A stretch of 36,889 nt of DNA from Solirubrobacteraceae bacterium (GTDB lineage Bacteria; Actinomycetota; Thermoleophilia; Solirubrobacterales; Solirubrobacteraceae): the NCBI GenBank assembly GCA_016462625.1, contig JAEMSV010000039.1, positions 1 through 36,889 of the forward strand. Reading direction: 5' to 3'. Under the pieces are notes generated by a model. That model was not told the origin of the DNA. It ran no database searches and saw only the letters and a program-made list of their open reading frames with translations. Position 1 is the stretch's first letter. Each line of letters begins with the position of its first letter. A program made the position numbers and the translations under genes. This document shows positions 24,909 to 32,606 of the stretch, piece after piece.

Positions 24909-25343
24909 ATGCAGATCCAGCGACTGTTGGTCCTCGCCGGGGAGGAGCTCCCCGGCATCGAGGAGGTCCCGCCCGGGGTGCGGACACTCCTGGAAGCGGC
25001 CGCCGAGGTCTTCGTCGTGGCTCCGACACGACCCAGCCGCCTGCACTGGTTGTACTCCGACGTGGAGGACGACCGGATGCACGCCGACGAGCGGCTGGCC
25101 TCCGTGCTCGGCGCGCTGCGCTCGGTGGGCGTCAAGGCCGACGGAGAGGTCGGGGCCGACATCCCGTCGCTCGCGATCGGCGACGCCATCCGGAAGTTCG
25201 AGCCCGACCACGTCGTCTGCATGATCCGGCACGCCGAACACGGCGACTGGAAGCTCCTGGAGCGGACCGAGCGCGAGTTCGGCGTGCCGATGACCCTGTT
25301 CGAGCCCACAGACACCCAAATCTCAGCCTCGACTAGAGGCTGA
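24909..25343 (+). CDS. Universal stress protein-like (UspA-like) protein
   Basis: Protein of 144 aa with the alternating beta/alpha pattern of a Usp/nucleotide-binding alpha-beta fold: RLLVLAGEEL, VFVVAPTRPS, a helix ADERLASVLGALRSVG, GDAIRKFEPDHVVCMIRHAE and FGVPMTLFEP. The usual C-terminal G-x2-G-x9-GS ATP motif is not evident, so nucleotide binding is doubtful. AGGAGG at 24897-24902 fixes the ATG at 24909; a TACCCT (24858-24863) is a possible -10. Its last codons run into the terminator hairpin shared with the convergent YD-repeat gene. Confidence 0.65.
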   Translation: MQIQRLLVLAGEELPGIEEVPPGVRTLLEAAAEVFVVAPTRPSRLHWLYSDVEDDRMHADERLASVLGALRSVGVKADGEVGADIPSLAIGDAIRKFEPDHVVCMIRHAEHGDWKLLERTEREFGVPMTLFEPTDTQISASTRG

Positions 25344-25345
25344 GA
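25321..25345. terminator. Bidirectional terminator hairpin
   Basis: TCTCAGCCTC (25321-25330) pairs perfectly with GAGGCTGAGA (25336-25345) over a 5-base loop. It lies between the ends of two convergent genes and includes the UspA-like stop codon. Read on the minus strand it is followed by TTTGGG, so it best serves the YD-repeat gene. Confidence 0.7.
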
Positions 25346-25372
25346 CTCGGACTATTCTGCCTGCTCAGACCG

Positions 25373-28300
25373 TCAATCGTGGGCGGTCTGCCAGTTCAGG
25401 GCCTTGTCCATGGGCGACATACCGTCGCCGCCCTTGGAGCCCATCCCCCGGTAGTTGTCGACGTTCTCCATGCCCTGTTCGAGCACTTCCGAGGCGCCCG
25501 TGGCGGGGTTCCAGGGCAGCGGCGCCTTCTTGATCACCTTGAGGATGCACTTGAGGATGCCGCCGCCGGACTTGCCGGAGTCCTGCTCCCACTGCGCCTC
25601 CTCGTACTCGACGTAGATCTCGCCGAGCTCGTTGGCGGTGTCGAGCGCCTTGTGGCCCTTCTTCCAGACGTTCGCCGTCTCGGAGTTGCCGATGAGCTTC
25701 TCGGCGTAGTGCTCGATCTTGTGCCACTGAGGCGCGACCTTCTCGGCGACGAAGTCGTGCACCGGCTGCCCGAAGTTGTCGTTCAGGGCCGAGTTGAACT
25801 CGTTCCAGTTGTTGTACCACTCCAGGCCCGTCGGATCGGTGTGCCCCACGGGGTCGTTGCCGACGTATAGGTAGAAGTTGAACTGGCCGCCGTTGAGCAG
25901 CGTCGGGTCGCGGGAGATGAAGCGGCCCGTCTGCGGGTCGTACCACCGCTGGCCGAAGCGCACGAGGCCGGTGTCCTGGTCCTCGACGCCGCCGGCGAAG
26001 CCGACCGGGACCTGCACCGAGCCGGTCTCGGCCAGGTGCTTGCCCCACGGGTCGTACTCGATCGTGCGCACCGCGTCGCCGTTCGCGTCGGCGATGACGC
26101 GCGGGCTGCCGACCTGGTCGGTGCCGACGTAGAACTGCGCGACGCCGCGCCGCAGCGCGAACATCCGGCTGTCCTGGTCGTACAGGTAGGTCGTCAGCAC
26201 GCCGTCCTCACCGCGGCTCGCCGTGACGCGGTCGCCGTCGTCCGGATCGCCGTACAGGAACGACGTCTTCTTGCCGCCCTCCTCGCGGGCGACCAGGTGG
26301 CCGCTCGCGTCGTACGTGTAGTCGATCGTCTTGCCGGAGCCGACCGCCCGGAGCAGGTTGCCGCTCGGGCCGTACGTGAACGTCCAGCCGCCGCGGGTCA
26401 CGACGTTGCCGTTCGCGTCCGAGGTCACGCCCATCCCGCCGGTCTGGACGCCGTCCTCGTCGTACGTGGCGCCGCCGCTCGTGCGGTTGCCGTCGGCGTC
26501 GTAGTCCCACGCGCCGATCGCCTGGCCGTTGCGGGTCGTCTTGCGCAGCTGGCCGTCGTCGTCGTAGGTGTTGACCCACGTGATCGTGCTGCCGCCGAGC
26601 TTCTCGACGCGCTGGGTGATCCTGCCCGCCTTGTCGCGCGTCAGGTCGAGGTCGAACACGTCCTTCGCGTTGACCTTCGTCCGATGCGCGTCGAAGCGGC
26701 CGACGTCGTCGTACTCCAGCTGGGCGGCGAGCTTGGCGTCCTTGATCGCACTTGCCGCGCCGCTCGGCCCGTTCAGCGTCAGGTCGAAGCCGCCGAGCTT
26801 CGTGATGTGGCCCTCGTCGTCTCGCGAGATCGCCGTGTCGACGGTGTCGCCGCCGCTGACCAGCTTCATGCGGTCGAGGCGGAGCTGGCCGTTGTACTCG
26901 TAGGAGTACGCCCCGGCGGCCTTGCCCGTGTAGGTCATCGACGTGATCTGGTCGCCGTCGTACGTCGCCGCGATGTCCTGCAGCGCCGCGCCGCCGGCGG
27001 CGGGCGTCGTCGTCCAGTGGTCGACCCGGTCGTCGCCGGCCACGTAGCTCAGCCCGTAGTCCGGCTCGCTGTTCGCGCCTGGGTTCACACCCGTGGAGCG
27101 CCCGCCGGCGTCCAGGCCGAGATCGAGCGTGTCGCCGCTCGGCCGCTCCAGGCCCTTGACGAACCCGTCATCGTCGAACGCGCGCGCCAGGGCGCGGTTC
27201 TTCGGCGTCGTGTAGCTCTTGACCGCGCCGGCCTTCGTGTAGCCGAGCCGGTGGACCTTGCCGCCCGGCATCTTCACGGCCGTCCGGTTCCCGTCCGCGT
27301 CGTACTCGAAGCGGTACGTGCGGTTGCCGGGGGTCGTGATCGCCGCGGTGCGGTCGGCGGCGTCGTACTCGAGCGACGTCTTGCGGCCGAGTGCGTCCGT
27401 GGTGGACTTCACGCGGTCCTTGTCGTCGTACGCGTACGTCGCCGACTGGTCGCCGTGCACGACCTGCTTGAGGTGGCCTTCGTCGTCGTAGGTCAGCGTC
27501 CGGGCGACCTTCTCGCCCGGCGCCGTCATCTTGACCATGTGGCCCTTGGCGTCATAGGTCTGGGTGGTCTTGCGCCCCTCGGTGGAGGTGGACTCGAACG
27601 TGCGGGTCGCGCGGTCCCACCGCGTCGTCGCGCTCGTCGAGCCGCCGCCGTCGCCCGTCCACGACTGCGTGCGCGTGGACGTGAACTTCGTCAGCGACAA
27701 CGGGACGTCCGGGTCGGTCATCTCGACCGTCCGCTCGTCCGTGATCGTCTGCTTGCGCCCGCTGGGGGTGATGACCTCGAACTTCGACAGGTACGGCGAC
27801 TGCAGGCCGAACCGCGGGTCGCCGGCGAACTCGATGACGCTCTTCGCGCCGCTCGGGGTCGTCGTCTCCGTCGTGCCGTCGGGCCGCTGCAGCGCGGTGC
27901 TCACCGCGCCGGTGGGGTCGGTCTGCTTGCGCTCGACGGTGCCGTCGGCGAGGTTCCTCACCGCGTACTTCGTCTTGCGGCCGGCCTTCGTGGTCACGGT
28001 GACGCTGAAGCCGTCGCCGTCGACCGTCCGGGTCAGGACCTTCTTCGTCCCGTCCGGTGACAGGTCGGACTCCAGGCGGCCCGTGTTGTCGTAGTCGAAG
28101 ACGTGCTCGCCGCCGGCCGGGTCGGTCAGCTTGGTGAGCAGGCCCTTGTCGTACGCCAGCTTGCGCGCCTCGCCCGCGGGGTTCTTCAGCTCGCCGAGCA
28201 TCCCGTTGGCGTCGATCTTCACCTCGGTGCGCTGCCCACCGGGCGCGACGATCGCCTGGGGCTTGCCCGTGGCGTCGCGCTCGATGGTCGTCTTGTTCCC

Positions 28301-31300
28301 GTCGTTGTCGGTGATCGACGTCAGGCGGTTCTCGGCGTCGTAGCCGAAGGCCGCGATGACGTGACCGTCGCTCGCCGAGACCGTCCGCTGGTGGCGGCCA
28401 TTCTGGTTGAACTCGTAGAGCTCGAGGCCGTCGGCCGACGGGATCGTCAGCGCGCCCTCGCCGAAGCCCGGCATCGGATCGTGCACACGGCGGACCTGGA
28501 TGCGCCCGTCGGTGTAGATGATGTTGCTGTCGCCCGTCGTGGCCAGGCCCGTCTGGGCGTGCGAGCCGATGCAGTCCTCCAGCGGCGACACGGGGCCGAG
28601 CGTGTACTGCCCGCCGGTCTGGCAGTCCGGCTCGCCGGCAACCGCGCGGGTGCGGCCGTCGGCACCGATCGCGAAGATCGTGTTGTTGCCGTTGTCGGCG
28701 GCGCCGTACGTGCGGACGAAGTACGTGCCGTTCGGCGCCTGGACGGCGATCATCGGATCGGCGATCGCGGTCTGCAGCGCTTCCTTGCCGTAGTCGAGGT
28801 CGTTGCCCGCCGTCACGCCCTGGCCGGTCCCGGCGAAGCGCTTGACGAGGCCGTCGCCGCCGACCCGCTCGATGACGTGCTTGGCCGGGATCGCGAACAG
28901 CAGGTCGCCCGCGTTGTCGAAGCTCAGGCCGCGCGGCGTGCCGCCCAGGTTGAGCTTCGCGCCGGGCGAGCCCTTGCCCTGGTCGCCGGTCAGGATGTCC
29001 GTCGCGCCGCCGCCGATCTCCGTCGAGATGATCCCGCTGCTCGGGTCGATCCGGCGGATCCGGTTGACGTAGCCGTTGTACTGGTTGCTGGCCTCGCCGA
29101 GCCAGATCGCGCCGTCGGGGGCGATGGCGATCTCACGGAGACCCGTGATCTTCGCGTTCTTCGCGGGGCCGCCGTCGCCGGTGCCGTTGCCCGGCGCCGG
29201 GTCCTGGCCGCCGATGGTCGACAGCTTGCCGTCCGGGCCGATGCGGCGGATGCGGTTCTTGCTCGTCTCGTCGGTCGTGCCGAAGTAGACGCTGCCGTCG
29301 CGCGCCACGGCCAGGCTGGTCACGCCCTTGCCGAGGATCTTGCCGACGGCGTTCTCGCCGTCGCCCTCGGGCTGACCGCTGTGGTCGCTGGTCGCCGTGC
29401 GCGGCGCGCCGCCGATCGTCTTGATCGTCCCGTTGGGGAGGACGCGGCGGATGAGGTTCTGGTTCAGGCTCGAGTGGATGTAGACCGAGCCGTCGGGGCC
29501 GGTCGCCATCGCGTCGAGGTAGTCGACGTCGACGTCCTTCGCCGGCTTGCCGTCGCCGGCCATGCCCTGCGGGCCGTTCGGGTTGCCCGCGAGCAGCGAC
29601 GACGTGCCGGCCAGCTGGCCGACCGCGTTCGCGCCGGCGCGGACCGTGCCGTCACCCATGTACAGGACGTGGCCGTTCGGGTCGTAGCTGTGGTGCTGGG
29701 CGACCGACCAGCCGCCGAGCCCGGCCGCCGCCTTCTGGTTCCACGGCGGCGAGATCTTCGCCGTGCGGGTCAGCGTCTGGGTCATCGCGAAGCCGCAGTC
29801 GAAGGCGCCCTGCGCGGAGTCGTTGCAGGTCTCGCGGCCCGAGAACTCCTCGACGGTGTCGCCGAAGCGGCCGAAGCTCGCCTCGAAGTCGTCGTTCGAG
29901 GCGTAGTACTGGTAGCGGTAGATGTAGCGGAGGTCGATCTTGACGGGGACCGCGCCGTTGACCTGGCGACCGAACGCGTCCTTGCCGTCCCAGTCCTCGA
30001 ACAGGAAGCGCTGGTTCGGGTCGAGATCGGTGAAGCGCTTCTCGTAGCGCTTGCCGGCCACGTCGACCGTGAGGATCGCGCCCTTCAGCTTGGGGTTGAC
30101 CGTGTCGCCCGCGAGCGGGATGTCGAGGTTCTGCCCTGCCAGCCAGCCGTCCTGGCGGTCGGAGCGGTAGCTGAGCGAGACCGGCGTGCCGGTGATCTTC
30201 AGCCGCTCACCGAGCGTCTGCGACTCGCAGCCGATGATCGAGCCGGCCTGCTCGCAGGGGTTCTGCGGCGGGTCGTCGTTCGGCGGCGTGTCCTTGACGT
30301 CGGGGGCGGTCGCGTCCGGATCGGGGCCGTAGGGCCAGTTGTGATCCCACGGGGTGAAGTGGTCCAGCGCAACACGCCAGAGCTCGGTCCCAGCGGGGTG
30401 CAGCGCCGCGAGCTGCTTGCGCTCCTCGTCGGTGATGCCGAGCGCGGTGAGCTTGGCGCCCGTGTCCACGCCGGGGGTCTCGTCGACGTCGAGGTCGGCC
30501 ATGCCGTTCGTGATCGAGACGATCTTGATGACGCGACCGTTCTTCGACGGGATCCAGCGCGCCTCGGTGCGGTCGTACCAGGCGGTCGGCACGTTGCTGC
30601 CGACGGGCGCGCCGATGAAGTTCTGCGTGTAGTTGATGACGGGCTTGTCGAACTCGACGCTCGTCGCGCCCGCCGCCTGATCGACGGTGAACTCGGCCGC
30701 GTACGTGTAGCCCGACGTGTTGGGCAGCGAGCCGGGCATCGCGGCGAGGCCGTCGGAGCCCTGCGTGTACTCGGTGGAGCGCACGCTCAGCGGGCCGTCG
30801 ATCTTCTTCTCGGTGCCGTTCGGCATGGTCATCGTGGCGTCGGTGCCCTTGGCGAACAGAAGCGTCGCCTGGCGCTTGCCGTCGCCGTCGTCGGTGGGCG
30901 TGCCCTGCGCGACGGAGAACGGCGCGGCGCTGTCGGTGTCGACCTGCGTCACCTTGTCGTCGAGCTGGATCAGGGTGACGTCGTCGACGATCGCGTATTG
31001 CTGCCACGGGACCTGAACCGTGCGCTGCGAGCGCAGGTAGCCGGTGCGGTTGTACTGGACCGTCAGCTCACCGCCGCCGTTGACGACCATGTCGAAGCCG
31101 CCGTCGGCGCGCGTCGTGGTGCGGCCGAACTCGGCGTGGTCGAGGATCGAGACGCCCACACCCGGGAGCGGCTTGCCGGCCTCGTCGACCAGCTTGCCGC
31201 GGACGACGGCCGCCCGCTGCTCGGTGATCGTGCCGGGCGCGACGCCCTGCTGGAGCGCGTTCGGGCCGGTGTAGAGGAAGGCGGTGCTGCTCTTCAGCGA

Positions 31301-31960
31301 CTGCGTGCCGCCCTGGTCGAGGGCGGTCGGGGTGCCGGCGCTCCCGGGCGTGCCGTTGCCGGGCGCCTCGGGATCGAAGCCTCCCGGTTCCTTGCCGGGG
31401 TCGGTGCCCGGGTCATTGCCGCCCGGGTTGTTGCCGCCGCCGTTGCCGGGGTCAGTTCCTCCGCCGGTCGCGGGGGCGCCCGAGCCGCTGGCTTGGCCGC
31501 CTGCGCCGCTCTGGCCGCCGGCCTTCACCTGGACGGTGATCGCACGGGACACGGCGCAGTTGTTGGCCTCGTTGCGCTCCTTGACCTTCTTCGTGCCGTC
31601 GGCGCAGGCCAGCAGGCGGTAGCTGCCGGGCTTCGTCGTCGCGGGCACCTTCAGCTGCGCGGTGACCTTCACCTTCTTGCCCGCCTTCAGCGCCTTGACC
31701 TTCGCGCTGCCGAGCGCGAGGTCGCGCTTGTCGAGCTTTGCATCGGCCGACAGGTAGAAGGCCGCCGAGGTGGCCTTCGCCTTTGCGCCTGTCGCTCTCA
31801 CCGTCGCTTTCTGGGAGAAGGCGTCCCCTGGAGCCAGCGTCGAGGGGGGCGTCGCCCGCGACGCGCGCAGGTCGGGCTTCGCCGCCGCATGGGCGGTCGC
31901 GGGGACGAGCGAGCAGAGCAGCACGACGGGCGCGAGGGCGCGCAGGCGAGAAGCAGGCAT
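25373..31960 (-). CDS. Secreted teneurin-like YD-repeat/RHS protein
   Basis: Giant exported protein of 2195 aa. Order: signal peptide (1-25, ending AHA); CARDB-like beta-sandwich (about 27-145) with one cysteine pair; Gly/Pro/Asn-rich linker (about 150-220); a TTR/carboxypeptidase-regulatory domain (about 253-338, DGGFDMVVNGG, VQVPWQQYAIVDD); FN-plug-like region (about 590-760, GGWSVAQHH); NHL propeller (about 815-1110, repeated DGSVY..IRR units, GDGGPA); YD repeats (about 1200-1950); RHS core (YDPWGK, RFGQRWYDPQTGRF) ending with the self-cleavage motif PVGHTDPTGL (about 2032-2042); then a C-terminal domain of about 150 residues I do not recognise. This matches the extracellular teneurin core and bacterial polymorphic toxins. 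No immunity gene follows. The ATG at 31960 begins a good signal peptide; the Shine-Dalgarno is weak. Confidence 0.93.
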   Translation of the reverse strand: MPASRLRALAPVVLLCSLVPATAHAAAKPDLRASRATPPSTLAPGDAFSQKATVRATGAKAKATSAAFYLSADAKLDKRDLALGSAKVKALKAGKKVKVTAQLKVPATTKPGSYRLLACADGTKKVKERNEANNCAVSRAITVQVKAGGQSGAGGQASGSGAPATGGGTDPGNGGGNNPGGNDPGTDPGKEPGGFDPEAPGNGTPGSAGTPTALDQGGTQSLKSSTAFLYTGPNALQQGVAPGTITEQRAAVVRGKLVDEAGKPLPGVGVSILDHAEFGRTTTRADGGFDMVVNGGGELTVQYNRTGYLRSQRTVQVPWQQYAIVDDVTLIQLDDKVTQVDTDSAAPFSVAQGTPTDDGDGKRQATLLFAKGTDATMTMPNGTEKKIDGPLSVRSTEYTQGSDGLAAMPGSLPNTSGYTYAAEFTVDQAAGATSVEFDKPVINYTQNFIGAPVGSNVPTAWYDRTEARWIPSKNGRVIKIVSITNGMADLDVDETPGVDTGAKLTALGITDEERKQLAALHPAGTELWRVALDHFTPWDHNWPYGPDPDATAPDVKDTPPNDDPPQNPCEQAGSIIGCESQTLGERLKITGTPVSLSYRSDRQDGWLAGQNLDIPLAGDTVNPKLKGAILTVDVAGKRYEKRFTDLDPNQRFLFEDWDGKDAFGRQVNGAVPVKIDLRYIYRYQYYASNDDFEASFGRFGDTVEEFSGRETCNDSAQGAFDCGFAMTQTLTRTAKISPPWNQKAAAGLGGWSVAQHHSYDPNGHVLYMGDGTVRAGANAVGQLAGTSSLLAGNPNGPQGMAGDGKPAKDVDVDYLDAMATGPDGSVYIHSSLNQNLIRRVLPNGTIKTIGGAPRTATSDHSGQPEGDGENAVGKILGKGVTSLAVARDGSVYFGTTDETSKNRIRRIGPDGKLSTIGGQDPAPGNGTGDGGPAKNAKITGLREIAIAPDGAIWLGEASNQYNGYVNRIRRIDPSSGIISTEIGGGATDILTGDQGKGSPGAKLNLGGTPRGLSFDNAGDLLFAIPAKHVIERVGGDGLVKRFAGTGQGVTAGNDLDYGKEALQTAIADPMIAVQAPNGTYFVRTYGAADNGNNTIFAIGADGRTRAVAGEPDCQTGGQYTLGPVSPLEDCIGSHAQTGLATTGDSNIIYTDGRIQVRRVHDPMPGFGEGALTIPSADGLELYEFNQNGRHQRTVSASDGHVIAAFGYDAENRLTSITDNDGNKTTIERDATGKPQAIVAPGGQRTEVKIDANGMLGELKNPAGEARKLAYDKGLLTKLTDPAGGEHVFDYDNTGRLESDLSPDGTKKVLTRTVDGDGFSVTVTTKAGRKTKYAVRNLADGTVERKQTDPTGAVSTALQRPDGTTETTTPSGAKSVIEFAGDPRFGLQSPYLSKFEVITPSGRKQTITDERTVEMTDPDVPLSLTKFTSTRTQSWTGDGGGSTSATTRWDRATRTFESTSTEGRKTTQTYDAKGHMVKMTAPGEKVARTLTYDDEGHLKQVVHGDQSATYAYDDKDRVKSTTDALGRKTSLEYDAADRTAAITTPGNRTYRFEYDADGNRTAVKMPGGKVHRLGYTKAGAVKSYTTPKNRALARAFDDDGFVKGLERPSGDTLDLGLDAGGRSTGVNPGANSEPDYGLSYVAGDDRVDHWTTTPAAGGAALQDIAATYDGDQITSMTYTGKAAGAYSYEYNGQLRLDRMKLVSGGDTVDTAISRDDEGHITKLGGFDLTLNGPSGAASAIKDAKLAAQLEYDDVGRFDAHRTKVNAKDVFDLDLTRDKAGRITQRVEKLGGSTITWVNTYDDDGQLRKTTRNGQAIGAWDYDADGNRTSGGATYDEDGVQTGGMGVTSDANGNVVTRGGWTFTYGPSGNLLRAVGSGKTIDYTYDASGHLVAREEGGKKTSFLYGDPDDGDRVTASRGEDGVLTTYLYDQDSRMFALRRGVAQFYVGTDQVGSPRVIADANGDAVRTIEYDPWGKHLAETGSVQVPVGFAGGVEDQDTGLVRFGQRWYDPQTGRFISRDPTLLNGGQFNFYLYVGNDPVGHTDPTGLEWYNNWNEFNSALNDNFGQPVHDFVAEKVAPQWHKIEHYAEKLIGNSETANVWKKGHKALDTANELGEIYVEYEEAQWEQDSGKSGGGILKCILKVIKKAPLPWNPATGASEVLEQGMENVDNYRGMGSKGGDGMSPMDKALNWQTAHD

Positions 31961-32060
31961 GGAGAGGATCCCGGTTGGAAGGGCTAGTGGACGCTGCCGG
32001 CCGACGAAGTGGTCGGCCTGGCGTGAGTCGAATACTGCGCGCCGGGGCGCCGGCTGTCAT

Positions 32061-32099
32061 CCCCAAACTTGCAAGTTTGGGGGTCCCCCCAATGGGGGA
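32061..32099. terminator. Perfect 22-bp palindrome plus adjacent hairpin
   Basis: CCCCAAACTTG (32061-32071) is followed without a gap by its exact reverse complement (32072-32082). Next to it, TCCCCC (32084-32089) and GGGGGA (32094-32099) form a second hairpin with a 4-base loop. Both lie just after the stop of the lipoprotein gene (read on the minus strand) and before the YD-repeat gene. A tandem terminator is the simplest reading, although no T-run follows; the zero-spacer palindrome also fits a protein-binding site. Confidence 0.5.
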
Positions 32100-32555
32100 T
32101 CAGCCCGAAGATCCGCGGCGGCGAGCCTGCGTGATGAGGCCGACGGCGATCGCACCGACGGCCGCCCCGAGCAGGGCGAACAGCCACCCCGGAGTGCCCG
32201 ATTCCTCGGGCTCTGGGGCGGGCGCGGTGACCGTCGCAGTGACGGTGCGCGTCGTCGTCTTCGCCTCGGTCACCGTCACGGTCTCCGCGGGTGCGGCGAC
32301 CGTCTTGCTCTGCGTGACCGTCTTGGTCTCAGTCTCCGCAGGCGTCGTCTCCGCGGGCGTGGTCCGCGATGTTGTCGGTGTCGGGACGGTCGTGGTCCTG
32401 GCCGTCGTCTGCGCGGCACGCTGCTCGACGCCCGTCCTGACCTCGTCGGCCACGGTCTGGGCCTCCTCGCCGGAGCCGCACCCGCCGGCCGCGATCGCGG
32501 CGCCTGCGAGTGCGATCGCCAGTCCTGCACGACGGTGAACGAGCCTTGAGCGCAT
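32100..32555 (-). CDS. Threonine-rich lipoprotein with C-terminal membrane helix
   Basis: Small envelope protein of 151 aa. A lipoprotein signal peptide ends in a lipobox-like AAGG-C with Cys at about position 26. The middle (about 45-115) is a Thr/Ala/Glu/Val-rich, Pro-containing tether (RTTTVPTPTTSRTT, TKTVTQSKTV, TVTATVTAP) likely extended and perhaps O-glycosylated. A C-terminal hydrophobic helix GWLFALLGAAVGAIAVGLI is followed by a basic QARRR tail. So it could be held at both ends. It lies 140 bases upstream of the teneurin-like gene on the same strand but separated by the palindrome. A TAGAGT (32572-32567) is a possible -10. Function unknown. Confidence 0.7.
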   Translation of the reverse strand: MRSRLVHRRAGLAIALAGAAIAAGGCGSGEEAQTVADEVRTGVEQRAAQTTARTTTVPTPTTSRTTPAETTPAETETKTVTQSKTVAAPAETVTVTEAKTTTRTVTATVTAPAPEPEESGTPGWLFALLGAAVGAIAVGLITQARRRGSSG

Positions 32556-32606
32556 GAGCGTCGCGAACTCTAGTCGAGCGCGAACGCGCCAGCGCCCGCG
32601 TGGCGC

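Noticed and set aside
25373..25835. Tox-GHH nuclease at the end of the YD protein, as in teneurins
   Set aside because: No Gly-His-His motif or HNH-like pattern is present in the last 150 residues.
28103..31987. A 1294-residue open frame on the plus strand opposite the teneurin-like gene
   Set aside because: Val/Arg/Ala/Asp-rich with no domain pattern; it is the antisense shadow of a clearly homologous GC-rich gene.
32100..32200. LPXTG sorting signal in the lipoprotein (hydrophobic helix plus basic tail)
   Set aside because: No LPxTG-like pentapeptide precedes the helix; ESGTPG does not fit.
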